Below the pieces are notes generated by a model, which saw only the letters and a program-made list of their open reading frames with translations, was not told the DNA's origin and made no database searches. A DNA stretch of 50,935 nt from an uncultured Balneola sp. GTDB taxonomy: Bacteria > Bacteroidota > Rhodothermia > Balneolales > Balneolaceae. Shown piece after piece: positions 44,011 through 50,935 of this stretch. Both the position numbers and the translations under genes were made by a program. The DNA is taken from assembly GCA_902529115.1 (NCBI GenBank), contig CABZVB010000013.1:1-50935 (forward strand). Direction: 5' to 3'. Position 1 is the first letter of the stretch. Each line of letters starts with the position of its first letter.

Positions 44011-46248
44011 TTATTGTATTTCAATTTTATTAAGTATAGAATTAAATTTACTACTTGGACGCATGGCTACATCTAAAACGCTTTTTTCCATGAAATAGTA
44101 CCCTGTTATGTTTGGTTTTTGACCTTGAACATCAATCAATTCAGAAACGATAGTTTCTTCATTATCCTTCAACTCTTTATGTATTTCAGTAAACGTAGAA
44201 GCTAGTTCGATGTCCATTTGTTGTTGAGCCAATTCTTCGATCCAATACATAGCTAGATAAAAGTGACTACCACGATTGTCAATGCCGCCCAATCTACGAG
44301 TTGGAGACTTATTTTCACGAAGGAAAGTACCATTAGCTTTCTGTAAAGCCTCAGATAATATTGATGCACGTTTATTTGAGAAGGTTTTGGCTAGGTGGGC
44401 AAGTGATTCTGCTAAAGCCAAAAACTCACCCAATGAGTCCCAACGTAGATAATTTTCATTTTTAAACTGTTGAACATGCTTTGGCGCAGATCCACCCGCG
44501 CCGGTTTCAAATAAACCACCGCCGTTCATAAGGGGGACAATAGATAGCATTTTAGCGCTTGTACCTAATTCTAAAATAGGGAAGAGATCGGTTAGATAAT
44601 CCCGTAGCACATTTCCTGTGACAGAAATAGTATCTAGACCTTGCCGGAGTCTTTTTAGGGTATATACAGTGGCCTCACTTGGTGACAATATGCGTAGGTC
44701 AAGATCTGCTGTGTCATATTCTTTGAGATAAGTTTGTACTTTATTGATCAATTGGCGGTCATGTGCACGAGTTTCATTTAACCAGAATACAGCTGTTGTA
44801 TTTGAGTTTTTAGATCGATTTACGGCTAACTGCACCCAGTTCTGGATAGCAGCATCTTTTACCAAACAAGCTCTCCAAATATCCCCTTTTTCTACTTGGT
44901 GCTCCATCATCACCTGACCATTATCTGTAACTATACGAACGGTGCCAGCTTCGTGAATTTCGAAGGTTTTGTCATGAGATCCATATTCTTCGGCTTTCTG
45001 TGCCATTAATCCAATATTTGGTACACTACCCATTGTGGACGGGTTAAAGGCGCCATGCTGTTTGCAGTCCTCAATTACTTTCTGGTAAACCGACGCATAG
45101 CTACTGTCTGGAATAACCGCTATGGTATCTTTTGTTTTACCATTATTATCCCACATTTTTCCAGATGTGCGAATCATTGCAGGCATAGATGCATCAATAA
45201 TTACGTCACTGGGTACATGAAGATTGGTAATGCCATTATCAGAATCTACCATAGCTACTTCGGGGCCATTCTCAAAAACTTTTTCAATCGCTTTTTGAAG
45301 TGTGGTTTGTTCTTTTTTTGATAGTTTATTTAAGTTATTAAATAAATCTCCTAATCCATTGTTGGAGTTATAATTAGTTTTTTTAAGTAATTGGGGATAT
45401 TGTTCATATACTTCACTTAAAAATACCTCGACCGCATGACCAAAAATGATAGGATCTGAAACCTTCATCATTGTGGCTTTCATGTGAATAGAGAACAAAA
45501 CATTTTGTTCTTTTGCTTTTTGAATTTGCTCCTTCAAAAAAAATCTTAGAGCCTTTACACTCATAAAAGTACCGTCTAGTATATCACCTTTTTGAATAGG
45601 GGTTCGGGATTTTAAAACAGTAACCTCCATGTCTTCATCGATATGTTCTATTCTGAAATTACCATCCTCCAATACGGTTACGGATTTTTCATTATAAGCG
45701 AAATCTTGGCCATTCATGGTGGCAACAGTAGTTTTTGAATCTGGAGACCAATCACCCATACTATGAGGATTATTCTGAGCGTATTCTTTCACAGATTTGG
45801 GTGCTCGTCTGTCGGAATTACCTTCTCTCAATACTGGATTAACAGCGCTACCTTTAATTCGGTCATATCTATTTTTTATATCAATTTCTTTTGGTGTATT
45901 AGCAGTGGTAGGGTAGTCTGGTAGTGTAAATCCAGCTTTTTGAAGCTCTTTTACGGTTGCGACGAGTTGAGGGATTGACGCGCTAATATTTGGAAGCTTT
46001 ATAATATTAGCCTCAGGTTTTTTTGCCAGTTCTCCCAACTCAAATAAATCATCGCTTACTACTTGTTCTTTTGTGAGAAATTCAGGGAATTGAGATAATA
46101 CCCTAGCGGCTAAGGAAATATCTCGAACTTCAAGTTCTACCTTTGCTGCCCTTGTAATGGCCTCTATTATTGGTAAAAAAGAATGTGTGGCTAAGGCAGG
46201 TGCTTCGTCTGTATAGGTGTAAATAATTTTTTCTTTGGTGGTTGCCAT
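44011..46248 (-). CDS. icd: NADP-dependent isocitrate dehydrogenase, monomeric type
   Basis: A 745-residue monomeric IDH from the ATG at 46248 (a TTG at 46254 is in frame), matching the usual 735-745. The start [20 protein letters not shown] is diagnostic, followed by [19 protein letters not shown], the substrate serine/asparagine region NGSDRRAP-like stretch (here [14 protein letters not shown]), [17 protein letters not shown] and [20 protein letters not shown]. It oxidises isocitrate to 2-oxoglutarate, making NADPH. It leads the run icd-GWxTD-pdxA-methyltransferase-ftsE. Confidence 0.95.
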   Translation of the reverse strand: MATTKEKIIYTYTDEAPALATHSFLPIIEAITRAAKVELEVRDISLAARVLSQFPEFLTKEQVVSDDLFELGELAKKPEANIIKLPNISASIPQLVATVKELQKAGFTLPDYPTTANTPKEIDIKNRYDRIKGSAVNPVLREGNSDRRAPKSVKEYAQNNPHSMGDWSPDSKTTVATMNGQDFAYNEKSVTVLEDGNFRIEHIDEDMEVTVLKSRTPIQKGDILDGTFMSVKALRFFLKEQIQKAKEQNVLFSIHMKATMMKVSDPIIFGHAVEVFLSEVYEQYPQLLKKTNYNSNNGLGDLFNNLNKLSKKEQTTLQKAIEKVFENGPEVAMVDSDNGITNLHVPSDVIIDASMPAMIRTSGKMWDNNGKTKDTIAVIPDSSYASVYQKVIEDCKQHGAFNPSTMGSVPNIGLMAQKAEEYGSHDKTFEIHEAGTVRIVTDNGQVMMEHQVEKGDIWRACLVKDAAIQNWVQLAVNRSKNSNTTAVFWLNETRAHDRQLINKVQTYLKEYDTADLDLRILSPSEATVYTLKRLRQGLDTISVTGNVLRDYLTDLFPILELGTSAKMLSIVPLMNGGGLFETGAGGSAPKHVQQFKNENYLRWDSLGEFLALAESLAHLAKTFSNKRASILSEALQKANGTFLRENKSPTRRLGGIDNRGSHFYLAMYWIEELAQQQMDIELASTFTEIHKELKDNEETIVSELIDVQGQKPNITGYYFMEKSVLDVAMRPSSKFNSILNKIEIQ

Positions 46249-46320
46249 GCTCAACAGGGATTTTATAGGAAGCCAACATGTGCTATTGGCTATATTTAAA
46301 GTTGATTAAGTTATGAATAG

Positions 46321-46354
46321 AAAATAGGAAATCTACCTATGGATTTCCTATTTT
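46321..46354. repeat. 13-bp perfect inverted repeat in divergent intergenic region
   Basis: Arms AAAATAGGAAATC (46321-46333) and its exact complement (46342-46354) with an 8-base loop. It sits between divergent icd and the histidine kinase, where no gene ends, so a terminator for a known gene is not expected. A regulator site or an unseen small RNA end is possible; the purpose is unknown. Confidence 0.6.
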
Positions 46355-46422
46355 ACATTATAATAAATAAGAGAACATCGTAAGAGTTACTCGGCTACAT
46401 AATTAGGTTCTAACACATTTCA

Positions 46423-47295
46423 GTGAATGAATTACATCCATTACTCGCAGCATTAGTTGAGGAATTAATCACTAATCAGCCTGTGGAACCAGCTTATTCA
46501 ATGGTACCTTCAGGTGGTGCTGAGGGTCAAGTCCACAAAAAAACTAAGCAGCTTCTCTATCAAGTTAACGCACACTTAACTTATGATCATTTTGTGAGTT
46601 CAGTACTTGAACATGAGCTCAGAACACCCTTAGCAGGAATAGTGAGTACTATACAGCTTCTTAAATCTCAGCTGGATGCACAAGCAAACTTAGAGCCAGA
46701 TAAGCTCCAAATGTGGTGCGATAGATTAGAAAAATTAAGTAATCGTATGGAGTTTTTGCTAGAGAATATGAATCAATTGCATAACAGAGATTATTCAACT
46801 GAGTCCTCGGGTAGGCAAATTAGGAAATTGACTAAATGGTTTGAAAATGAACGAAAGAGTCTTAGTGAGTTGATAAAACAATCACAAAATTTAGAGTTAG
46901 AGATTCAGATGCTAGATGATGCTTTTGAGTATGAAACAGATTATCAACTACTGAGCATCATATTAGGTACCTTGGTTGAGAATGCGTCTAAATATTCACC
47001 TGATAATAGCAAAATCAAATTATATGTAGAACAGAGTCAAAATGCACTTAAGATAAAGGTGATAGATAGAGGGATAGGTATAGGAGCTAATTCATCTGTA
47101 AACTTAATAAAAGCATTCGAGCGTGGGGAAAATGTGGAGCATATTAAAGGAAGTGGACTTGGTTTAAGCATAGCGTATGCTGCTGCTCAAAGAATTCATG
47201 CTCAAATAATGCTCTATAACAATGAGGATGTGGCAGGGACTACCGCTGAAGTTATACTTTCTAATAAAGGGATATGTCAAAAGACACTATTTTAG
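46423..47295 (+). CDS. Soluble sensor histidine kinase
   Basis: A 290-residue kinase starting at GTG (46423), the only in-frame start with the reading that follows. No membrane span is present. The dimerisation helix holds His64 in EHELRTPLAGIV; the ATPase domain has N box LVENASKYSP, G1 DRGIGIG, F box KAFERGEN and G2 GSGLGLSIAYAA. The first 60 residues carry no known sensor domain. It overlaps the response regulator gene by 22 bases, so the two form one pair. Confidence 0.9.
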   Translation: MNELHPLLAALVEELITNQPVEPAYSMVPSGGAEGQVHKKTKQLLYQVNAHLTYDHFVSSVLEHELRTPLAGIVSTIQLLKSQLDAQANLEPDKLQMWCDRLEKLSNRMEFLLENMNQLHNRDYSTESSGRQIRKLTKWFENERKSLSELIKQSQNLELEIQMLDDAFEYETDYQLLSIILGTLVENASKYSPDNSKIKLYVEQSQNALKIKVIDRGIGIGANSSVNLIKAFERGENVEHIKGSGLGLSIAYAAAQRIHAQIMLYNNEDVAGTTAEVILSNKGICQKTLF

Positions 47296-47657
47296 TTGTT
47301 GAAGATGATCAATTACTCCGAGAAGTGATTGAAGAAATCCTTCAGTTACATGAAATTAAGGTAAAAACGGTAGGTAGTACTAAAGAGGCTGATGACTGGC
47401 TTGAATCTCACATACCATACATCATTATTTGTGATTTATTTTTGACTACAGTATCGGGTATCCAATGGCTCAATAAGGTTTCCGATCGTTTAATTGAAAG
47501 TAATAGCTCAGTTATTCTGCTGAGCGCTGATCATCAGCATACAGATGAGATGCTAAAGGGTGGCCCAATTCATCCATTGGTTAAGTATCAGCTTAAAAAG
47601 CCCTTTAAAAATGATGAGCTGATTCGGTTAATTTTTCAGCTGCAAGCAAATATGTAG
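47274..47657 (+). CDS. Single-domain response regulator
   Basis: A 127-residue CheY-like receiver. TILVVEDDQLLREVIEEIL holds the acidic pocket (Glu10-Asp12), Asp54 in IIICDLFLTTVSG is the phosphorylation site, the Ser of VILLSADH is the switch residue and Lys in LKKPF closes the site. No output domain follows, so it must act by protein contact. The cognate kinase is the gene it overlaps. Confidence 0.9.
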   Translation: MSKDTILVVEDDQLLREVIEEILQLHEIKVKTVGSTKEADDWLESHIPYIIICDLFLTTVSGIQWLNKVSDRLIESNSSVILLSADHQHTDEMLKGGPIHPLVKYQLKKPFKNDELIRLIFQLQANM

Positions 47658-47825
47658 CTTTCCAGAATCGATTTACTCCCTTGTAACTACTACATTTATA
47701 TATGAATTCGATGTATCTTATTTATTAAAGGATATAGCTCAAAGTAATAGTCGTTGCTTTTATGCTAAAGCTGAAATTTGATCCTGTATTCGGTATTATT
47801 CAGCAAGAAATAAAAGGTATATGCT

Positions 47826-48035
47826 ATGATGAAACCCATGTTTGGTCATCGACCAAAACCTAAACAGTTCGATTTGCCGTTGAGATATTATAATCCAGAA
47901 GAGGATGAAAAAGAAAATCGGAAAAAGCGCATAAAATTTCAGTCACATAATCGTGTGCAGCCCAAACAATTCGTTCGAGTATTCTTTTTGTTCATACTCT
48001 TATCATTAGTTGTTTATCTTATTGGTGTGTTATGA
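47826..48035 (+). CDS. Small C-terminal-anchored membrane protein
   Basis: A 69-residue protein: a basic, proline-rich cytoplasmic part (GHRPKPKQFDLPLRYYNPEE; ENRKKRIKFQSHNRVQPKQF) and one C-terminal span (VFFLFILLSLVVYLIGVL). An AAGG lies about nine bases before the ATG. It overlaps mutL by four bases (ATGA), so it is translationally coupled to it. I recognise no named family; similar short proteins are found before mutL in related bacteria, which I recall only loosely. Confidence 0.68.
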   Translation: MMKPMFGHRPKPKQFDLPLRYYNPEEDEKENRKKRIKFQSHNRVQPKQFVRVFFLFILLSLVVYLIGVL

Positions 48036-49849
48036 CAAAGGTGAAAGAACCAGAGAGTTACATTCGCCTATTACCCGACACCGTTATTGATAAAATTGCA
48101 GCTGGTGAGGTCATAGAACGTCCAGCCTCGGTAGTTAAGGAGCTACTGGATAATTCTATTGACGCTGGAGCTGACCATATTGAATTAATCATCGAACAGT
48201 CTGGTAGGACCTTGATTCAAGTAATAGATAATGGGTGTGGAATGAGTGTGGTTGACCTAGAAAGATGTTTTACCAGGCATGCTACCTCAAAAATTCAAGC
48301 TCTGGATGATTTATTTGTCATCCGAACAATGGGATTTAGGGGAGAAGCTATGTCCTCTATTTCATCGATATCTCAAGTGGAAGCGAAATCCAAGTTGCAT
48401 GATCATGATGCTGGATGGATGCTGCGATTGCATGGTGGTGAACTGAAGCAAAAAAGCCCAGTCGCTTCAAAAAATGGCACTCAAATTACTGTTCGTAATT
48501 TGTTTTTTAATGTGCCTGCACGTAGACAGTTTTTAAAAACAGATGCTACTGAATTCCGGCATATATTAAAAACAGTGCAACATGCTGCTATTAGCCATTC
48601 TGAAATTGCTTTTACCTTTATATCGGACGCGGATACAGTGTATCAACTGCCTTCGCAGTCTTTAAATGAACGTATTGTGAGTATGTTTGGTAAGCGATAT
48701 AAAGCTAGTTTAATCCCCTTCAATGAACAAACCAGCTACGTTTCTGTGCATGGAATTGCGGGAGATCCGAAATTGAGTAAAAAATCGCGGGGAGAACAGT
48801 TTTTATTTGTAAATGGTCGACCTTTTCAGCACCGCTATCTCATGCATGTATTATTGAGTTTGTATGATAATTGGACACATGCAAATGAGTATCCTTTCTT
48901 TATTCTATTTATTGAAATAGAGCCTGATAAAATAGATATAAATGTTCATCCCGCAAAGTCAGAAATAAAATTTGAAGACGAGCGCTCGGTCATACAGTTA
49001 GGCGTTTCTGTAATGAAGAGAGCTTTAAACGAATATCTTCATGTTCCGGTAATCCCTAATGAGTCAACATTAGAGTGGGCAGGATTTAATCCTAAACAAA
49101 GCCAAGCGATTGTTGATGAGCAGCAGCCATTTAAGGTAAAAGCTAAGGGATTAAGCTTTTTGAAAGCAACCAATCCAGTTAATGAATTAGGCCAAGGTGG
49201 TGAAATAGCCCGTCAACTATATGCAAATAAGCCATGGGAGCAAAGAATTCAGACTACCTTGGTAGAGGGTGATGGAGATCGTTCTACTAATGGTTTTTAT
49301 TGGCAGTTACATGCTAGTTATATCGTCACTCAAACGCGTACTGGCTTGTGCTTAATTGATCAATATTATGCACATAAACGAATTTTATTTGAAAAAACAC
49401 TCAAAGCAGCTGATCTAGCACTTCCAAGCACCCAGCAACTACTTTTCTCACAGCAAATAGACCTATCGGCGAGTGATTATACATTACTAAAAGAGATATA
49501 CCCACTCATCCAAAAAATTGGTTTTTCAGTTAGTTTGTTAAGCGGTTACTCTATTTTGATTGATGGAGTTCCCTCTGATATTACCAAAGGAGATGAGGCG
49601 GGTATGATTACCGATTTGCTGCAAACGTACCGTGAACTTGATAAAGTAGTTAGTTTTGATGCTAGAGAGAGTTTAGCGTTAGCGTTTGCTACAAGAGCGG
49701 CTATACAGAAAGGACGTAAATTAGAACAAGAACAAATGGAAGCACTGGTAGATGAATTATTTGCTTGTGATGAACCCTATTATGACCCTCTTAAAAATCC
49801 AACAATTTTGTTTATGTCATTAAGTGAAATTCATAAGAGATTCCGTTAA
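48032..49849 (+). CDS. mutL: DNA mismatch repair protein MutL, degenerate endonuclease motifs
   Basis: A 605-residue MutL. The ATPase half is intact: IAAGEVIERPASVVKELLDN, IDNGCGM, RHATSKI, TMGFRGEAMSSISS and NGRPFQ. The C-terminal dimerisation domain keeps the fold but not the endonuclease text. The DQHA(x)2E(x)4E site reads DQYYAHKRILFE (residues 443-454), so His, Ala and the first Glu are replaced, the ACR motif is ATRAAI, and the CPHGRP segment near 585 is DPLKNP. It couples MutS recognition to repair; nicking activity here is doubtful. It overlaps the small membrane protein gene by four bases and the next gene by one. Confidence 0.93.
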   Translation: MTKVKEPESYIRLLPDTVIDKIAAGEVIERPASVVKELLDNSIDAGADHIELIIEQSGRTLIQVIDNGCGMSVVDLERCFTRHATSKIQALDDLFVIRTMGFRGEAMSSISSISQVEAKSKLHDHDAGWMLRLHGGELKQKSPVASKNGTQITVRNLFFNVPARRQFLKTDATEFRHILKTVQHAAISHSEIAFTFISDADTVYQLPSQSLNERIVSMFGKRYKASLIPFNEQTSYVSVHGIAGDPKLSKKSRGEQFLFVNGRPFQHRYLMHVLLSLYDNWTHANEYPFFILFIEIEPDKIDINVHPAKSEIKFEDERSVIQLGVSVMKRALNEYLHVPVIPNESTLEWAGFNPKQSQAIVDEQQPFKVKAKGLSFLKATNPVNELGQGGEIARQLYANKPWEQRIQTTLVEGDGDRSTNGFYWQLHASYIVTQTRTGLCLIDQYYAHKRILFEKTLKAADLALPSTQQLLFSQQIDLSASDYTLLKEIYPLIQKIGFSVSLLSGYSILIDGVPSDITKGDEAGMITDLLQTYRELDKVVSFDARESLALAFATRAAIQKGRKLEQEQMEALVDELFACDEPYYDPLKNPTILFMSLSEIHKRFR

Positions 49850-50935
49850 TGAATGTTTTAGCAGTTGAACCATATTATAGCGGATCCCATAAAGCTTTTC
49901 TTAAAGGCCTTGCAAGGCATTCCACTCATAACATTATCCCTGTAAAACTTAATTTTAAAGGATGGAAATGGCGCATGCATGGGGATTCTGTGACACTTGC
50001 TGAAATGACAAAGAATATTCCTGATGAAATTGATCTATTACTGTGCAGCAGTATGATGAATCTGCCCGCTTTTGTTGCCTTAACTAATCCTCGATTTGTG
50101 CATACAGCAAAAATCATGTATATGCATGATAATCAGTTTACACGACCTATTCCAAGTGGCGAGCAGCGCGACATGACTTACTGCTACATTAATTACCTGA
50201 GTATGTTGGTTGCTAATAAACTAATTTTTTCATCGCAGTTTCACTTGGAGGATTTATTGCAAGCTCTCCCAGAATTTTTAAATCATTTCCCTGGTGACAA
50301 ACATTACCTAACTGTAGATGAAATACGTGCTAAAAGCGTAGTTTTGTATCCGGGTTTAGATCTTAGTTATTTTAATAGCCACTCAGATACTCGAAAAGAA
50401 AATAAACGTCCAGTAATCGTGTGGAATCAGCAATGGCAATTTGATCGTAATCCTGCTATGTTTTTTAGGGTGCTTAACAGATTAAATGACATCGATTTAG
50501 CTTTTGATCTAATTTTAGCTGGGGATAGTAAGCATGATAAACCCGAAGAGTTTACTAAAGCTTGGCAACGATTTGGAAATCAAATTCGTCATTTTGGCTA
50601 TGTGGATGATAAAGAGAGTTATAGTAAATTACTGCACTGTGGTGATATTGTTGTTTCTACTGCGAGTTACGAGTTTTTCTGCGTCTCCATTATGGAAGCT
50701 ATCTACTGCGGATGTCATCCATTAGTACCCTCAACCCTTCATTACCCAGAATTAATACCTGAGAGTCTTCATAATCCATTATTACATTCAAAGATATTAT
50801 ATGAAGACGAAGATCAGTTATTTTATTTGTTAAAAAACTTATTAACTAATCAGACTAAACCATTGCCCAAAAATAGATTACAATCGATAAATAGGCATTT
50901 AGATTGGAAGGTTAGATCTCGTGATTTTGATGCCC
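49849..50935 (+). CDS. tRNA-queuosine alpha-mannosyltransferase-like protein (DUF3524), partial
   Basis: 362 codons to the right edge; the C-terminus is cut off. The ATG at 49849 shares one base with the mutL stop (TAATG). The N-terminal DUF3524 text is VEPYYSGSHKAFLKGLARHS, WRMHGDSVTLAEM, then YMHDNQFTRPIPSGEQRD; the GT-B half shows VVLYPGLDLSYF, IVWNQQWQFDRNPAMFFRVL and FFCVSIMEAIYCGCHP, the donor-sugar EX7E site. The animal homologue (QTMAN, GTDC1) mannosylates queuosine in tRNA-Asp. Bacterial members are annotated by homology only, and activity is inferred here from the family and from queG in the same window. Confidence 0.85.
   Translation, partial: MNVLAVEPYYSGSHKAFLKGLARHSTHNIIPVKLNFKGWKWRMHGDSVTLAEMTKNIPDEIDLLLCSSMMNLPAFVALTNPRFVHTAKIMYMHDNQFTRPIPSGEQRDMTYCYINYLSMLVANKLIFSSQFHLEDLLQALPEFLNHFPGDKHYLTVDEIRAKSVVLYPGLDLSYFNSHSDTRKENKRPVIVWNQQWQFDRNPAMFFRVLNRLNDIDLAFDLILAGDSKHDKPEEFTKAWQRFGNQIRHFGYVDDKESYSKLLHCGDIVVSTASYEFFCVSIMEAIYCGCHPLVPSTLHYPELIPESLHNPLLHSKILYEDEDQLFYLLKNLLTNQTKPLPKNRLQSINRHLDWKVRSRDFDA

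Noticed and set aside
47762..47863. 33-codon open frame before and overlapping the small membrane protein gene
   Set aside because: No ribosome binding site, overlaps a better gene in another frame, and shows no family signature.
1..50935. Mobile element, prophage, CRISPR or defence island
   Set aside because: No transposase, integrase, phage, Cas or restriction gene and no direct-repeat array was seen; gene content is core-like throughout.

Overview
The window reads as ordinary chromosomal backbone of an AT-rich Gram-negative bacterium of the Bacteroidota/Rhodothermota/Balneolota side of the tree. The evidence is mixed: Omp85 and TonB-dependent outer-membrane proteins, many lipoproteins, a GWxTD-domain protein, a monomeric NADP isocitrate dehydrogenase, stand-alone FtsE and LolD ATPases, few strong Shine-Dalgarno sites, and promoter-like TTG...TAnnTTTG elements instead of sigma-70 boxes. 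The exact phylum is an inference. I see no transposase, integrase, phage gene, CRISPR array or rRNA, and no gap above 300 bases without a gene.

Layout. 1-6000: the 5' end of a FAD oxidoreductase gene, an LpoB-like/COG3014 lipoprotein pair, a divergent Ig-like lipoprotein gene coupled to a glycosyltransferase, and a membrane TPR protein. 6158-15205 (minus strand): a translation cluster read as tRNA-Val, thrS, infC, rpmI, rplT, a strong terminator, then pheS, pheT, a small coiled-coil gene, zapA, ymdB-like and lolD. infC appears to start at a rare ATC codon. 15213-15270 is a compact inverted repeat whose two arms are back-to-back promoter elements for tRNA-Val/thrS and for nusB. 15368-17597 (plus): nusB, a PPP-type phosphatase and ychF.

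17682-23692 (minus): a VTT membrane protein, then a run read as GT2 glycosyltransferase, deoC, aldehyde dehydrogenase, a truncated aldehyde-dehydrogenase-like protein without a catalytic half, and a SPOR lipoprotein. DeoC would split deoxyribose 5-phosphate into glyceraldehyde 3-phosphate and acetaldehyde, and the ALDH would oxidise the aldehyde. The ALDH plus pseudo-ALDH pair resembles a split version of the two-domain ALDH16 architecture. 23711-27270: a YfcE-type phosphoesterase, a CrtI-family desaturase and a THUMP-like methyltransferase. 27283-34121 (minus): an Omp85 protein, a cNMP-binding-fold protein, rlmD and a TonB receptor in one tight run.

34389-50935: a DUF2795 protein; a plus-strand run of tatA, gatA, prmA, ppx/gppA and an ECF sigma factor; queG; a minus-strand run of icd, GWxTD protein, pdxA, methyltransferase and ftsE; a soluble histidine kinase with a single-domain response regulator; and a small membrane protein coupled to mutL, itself coupled to a gene resembling tRNA-queuosine mannosyltransferase that runs off the right edge. 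queG and this last gene together suggest queuosine synthesis plus a possible glycosylated form.

Most genes are well-known core families. The points that most deserve checking are the split ALDH16-like pair beside deoC, the bacterial queuosine mannosyltransferase homologue, the MutL whose endonuclease motifs are degenerate, the ATC start of infC and the mirrored promoter palindrome. I found no clear new multi-gene defence or mobile system.
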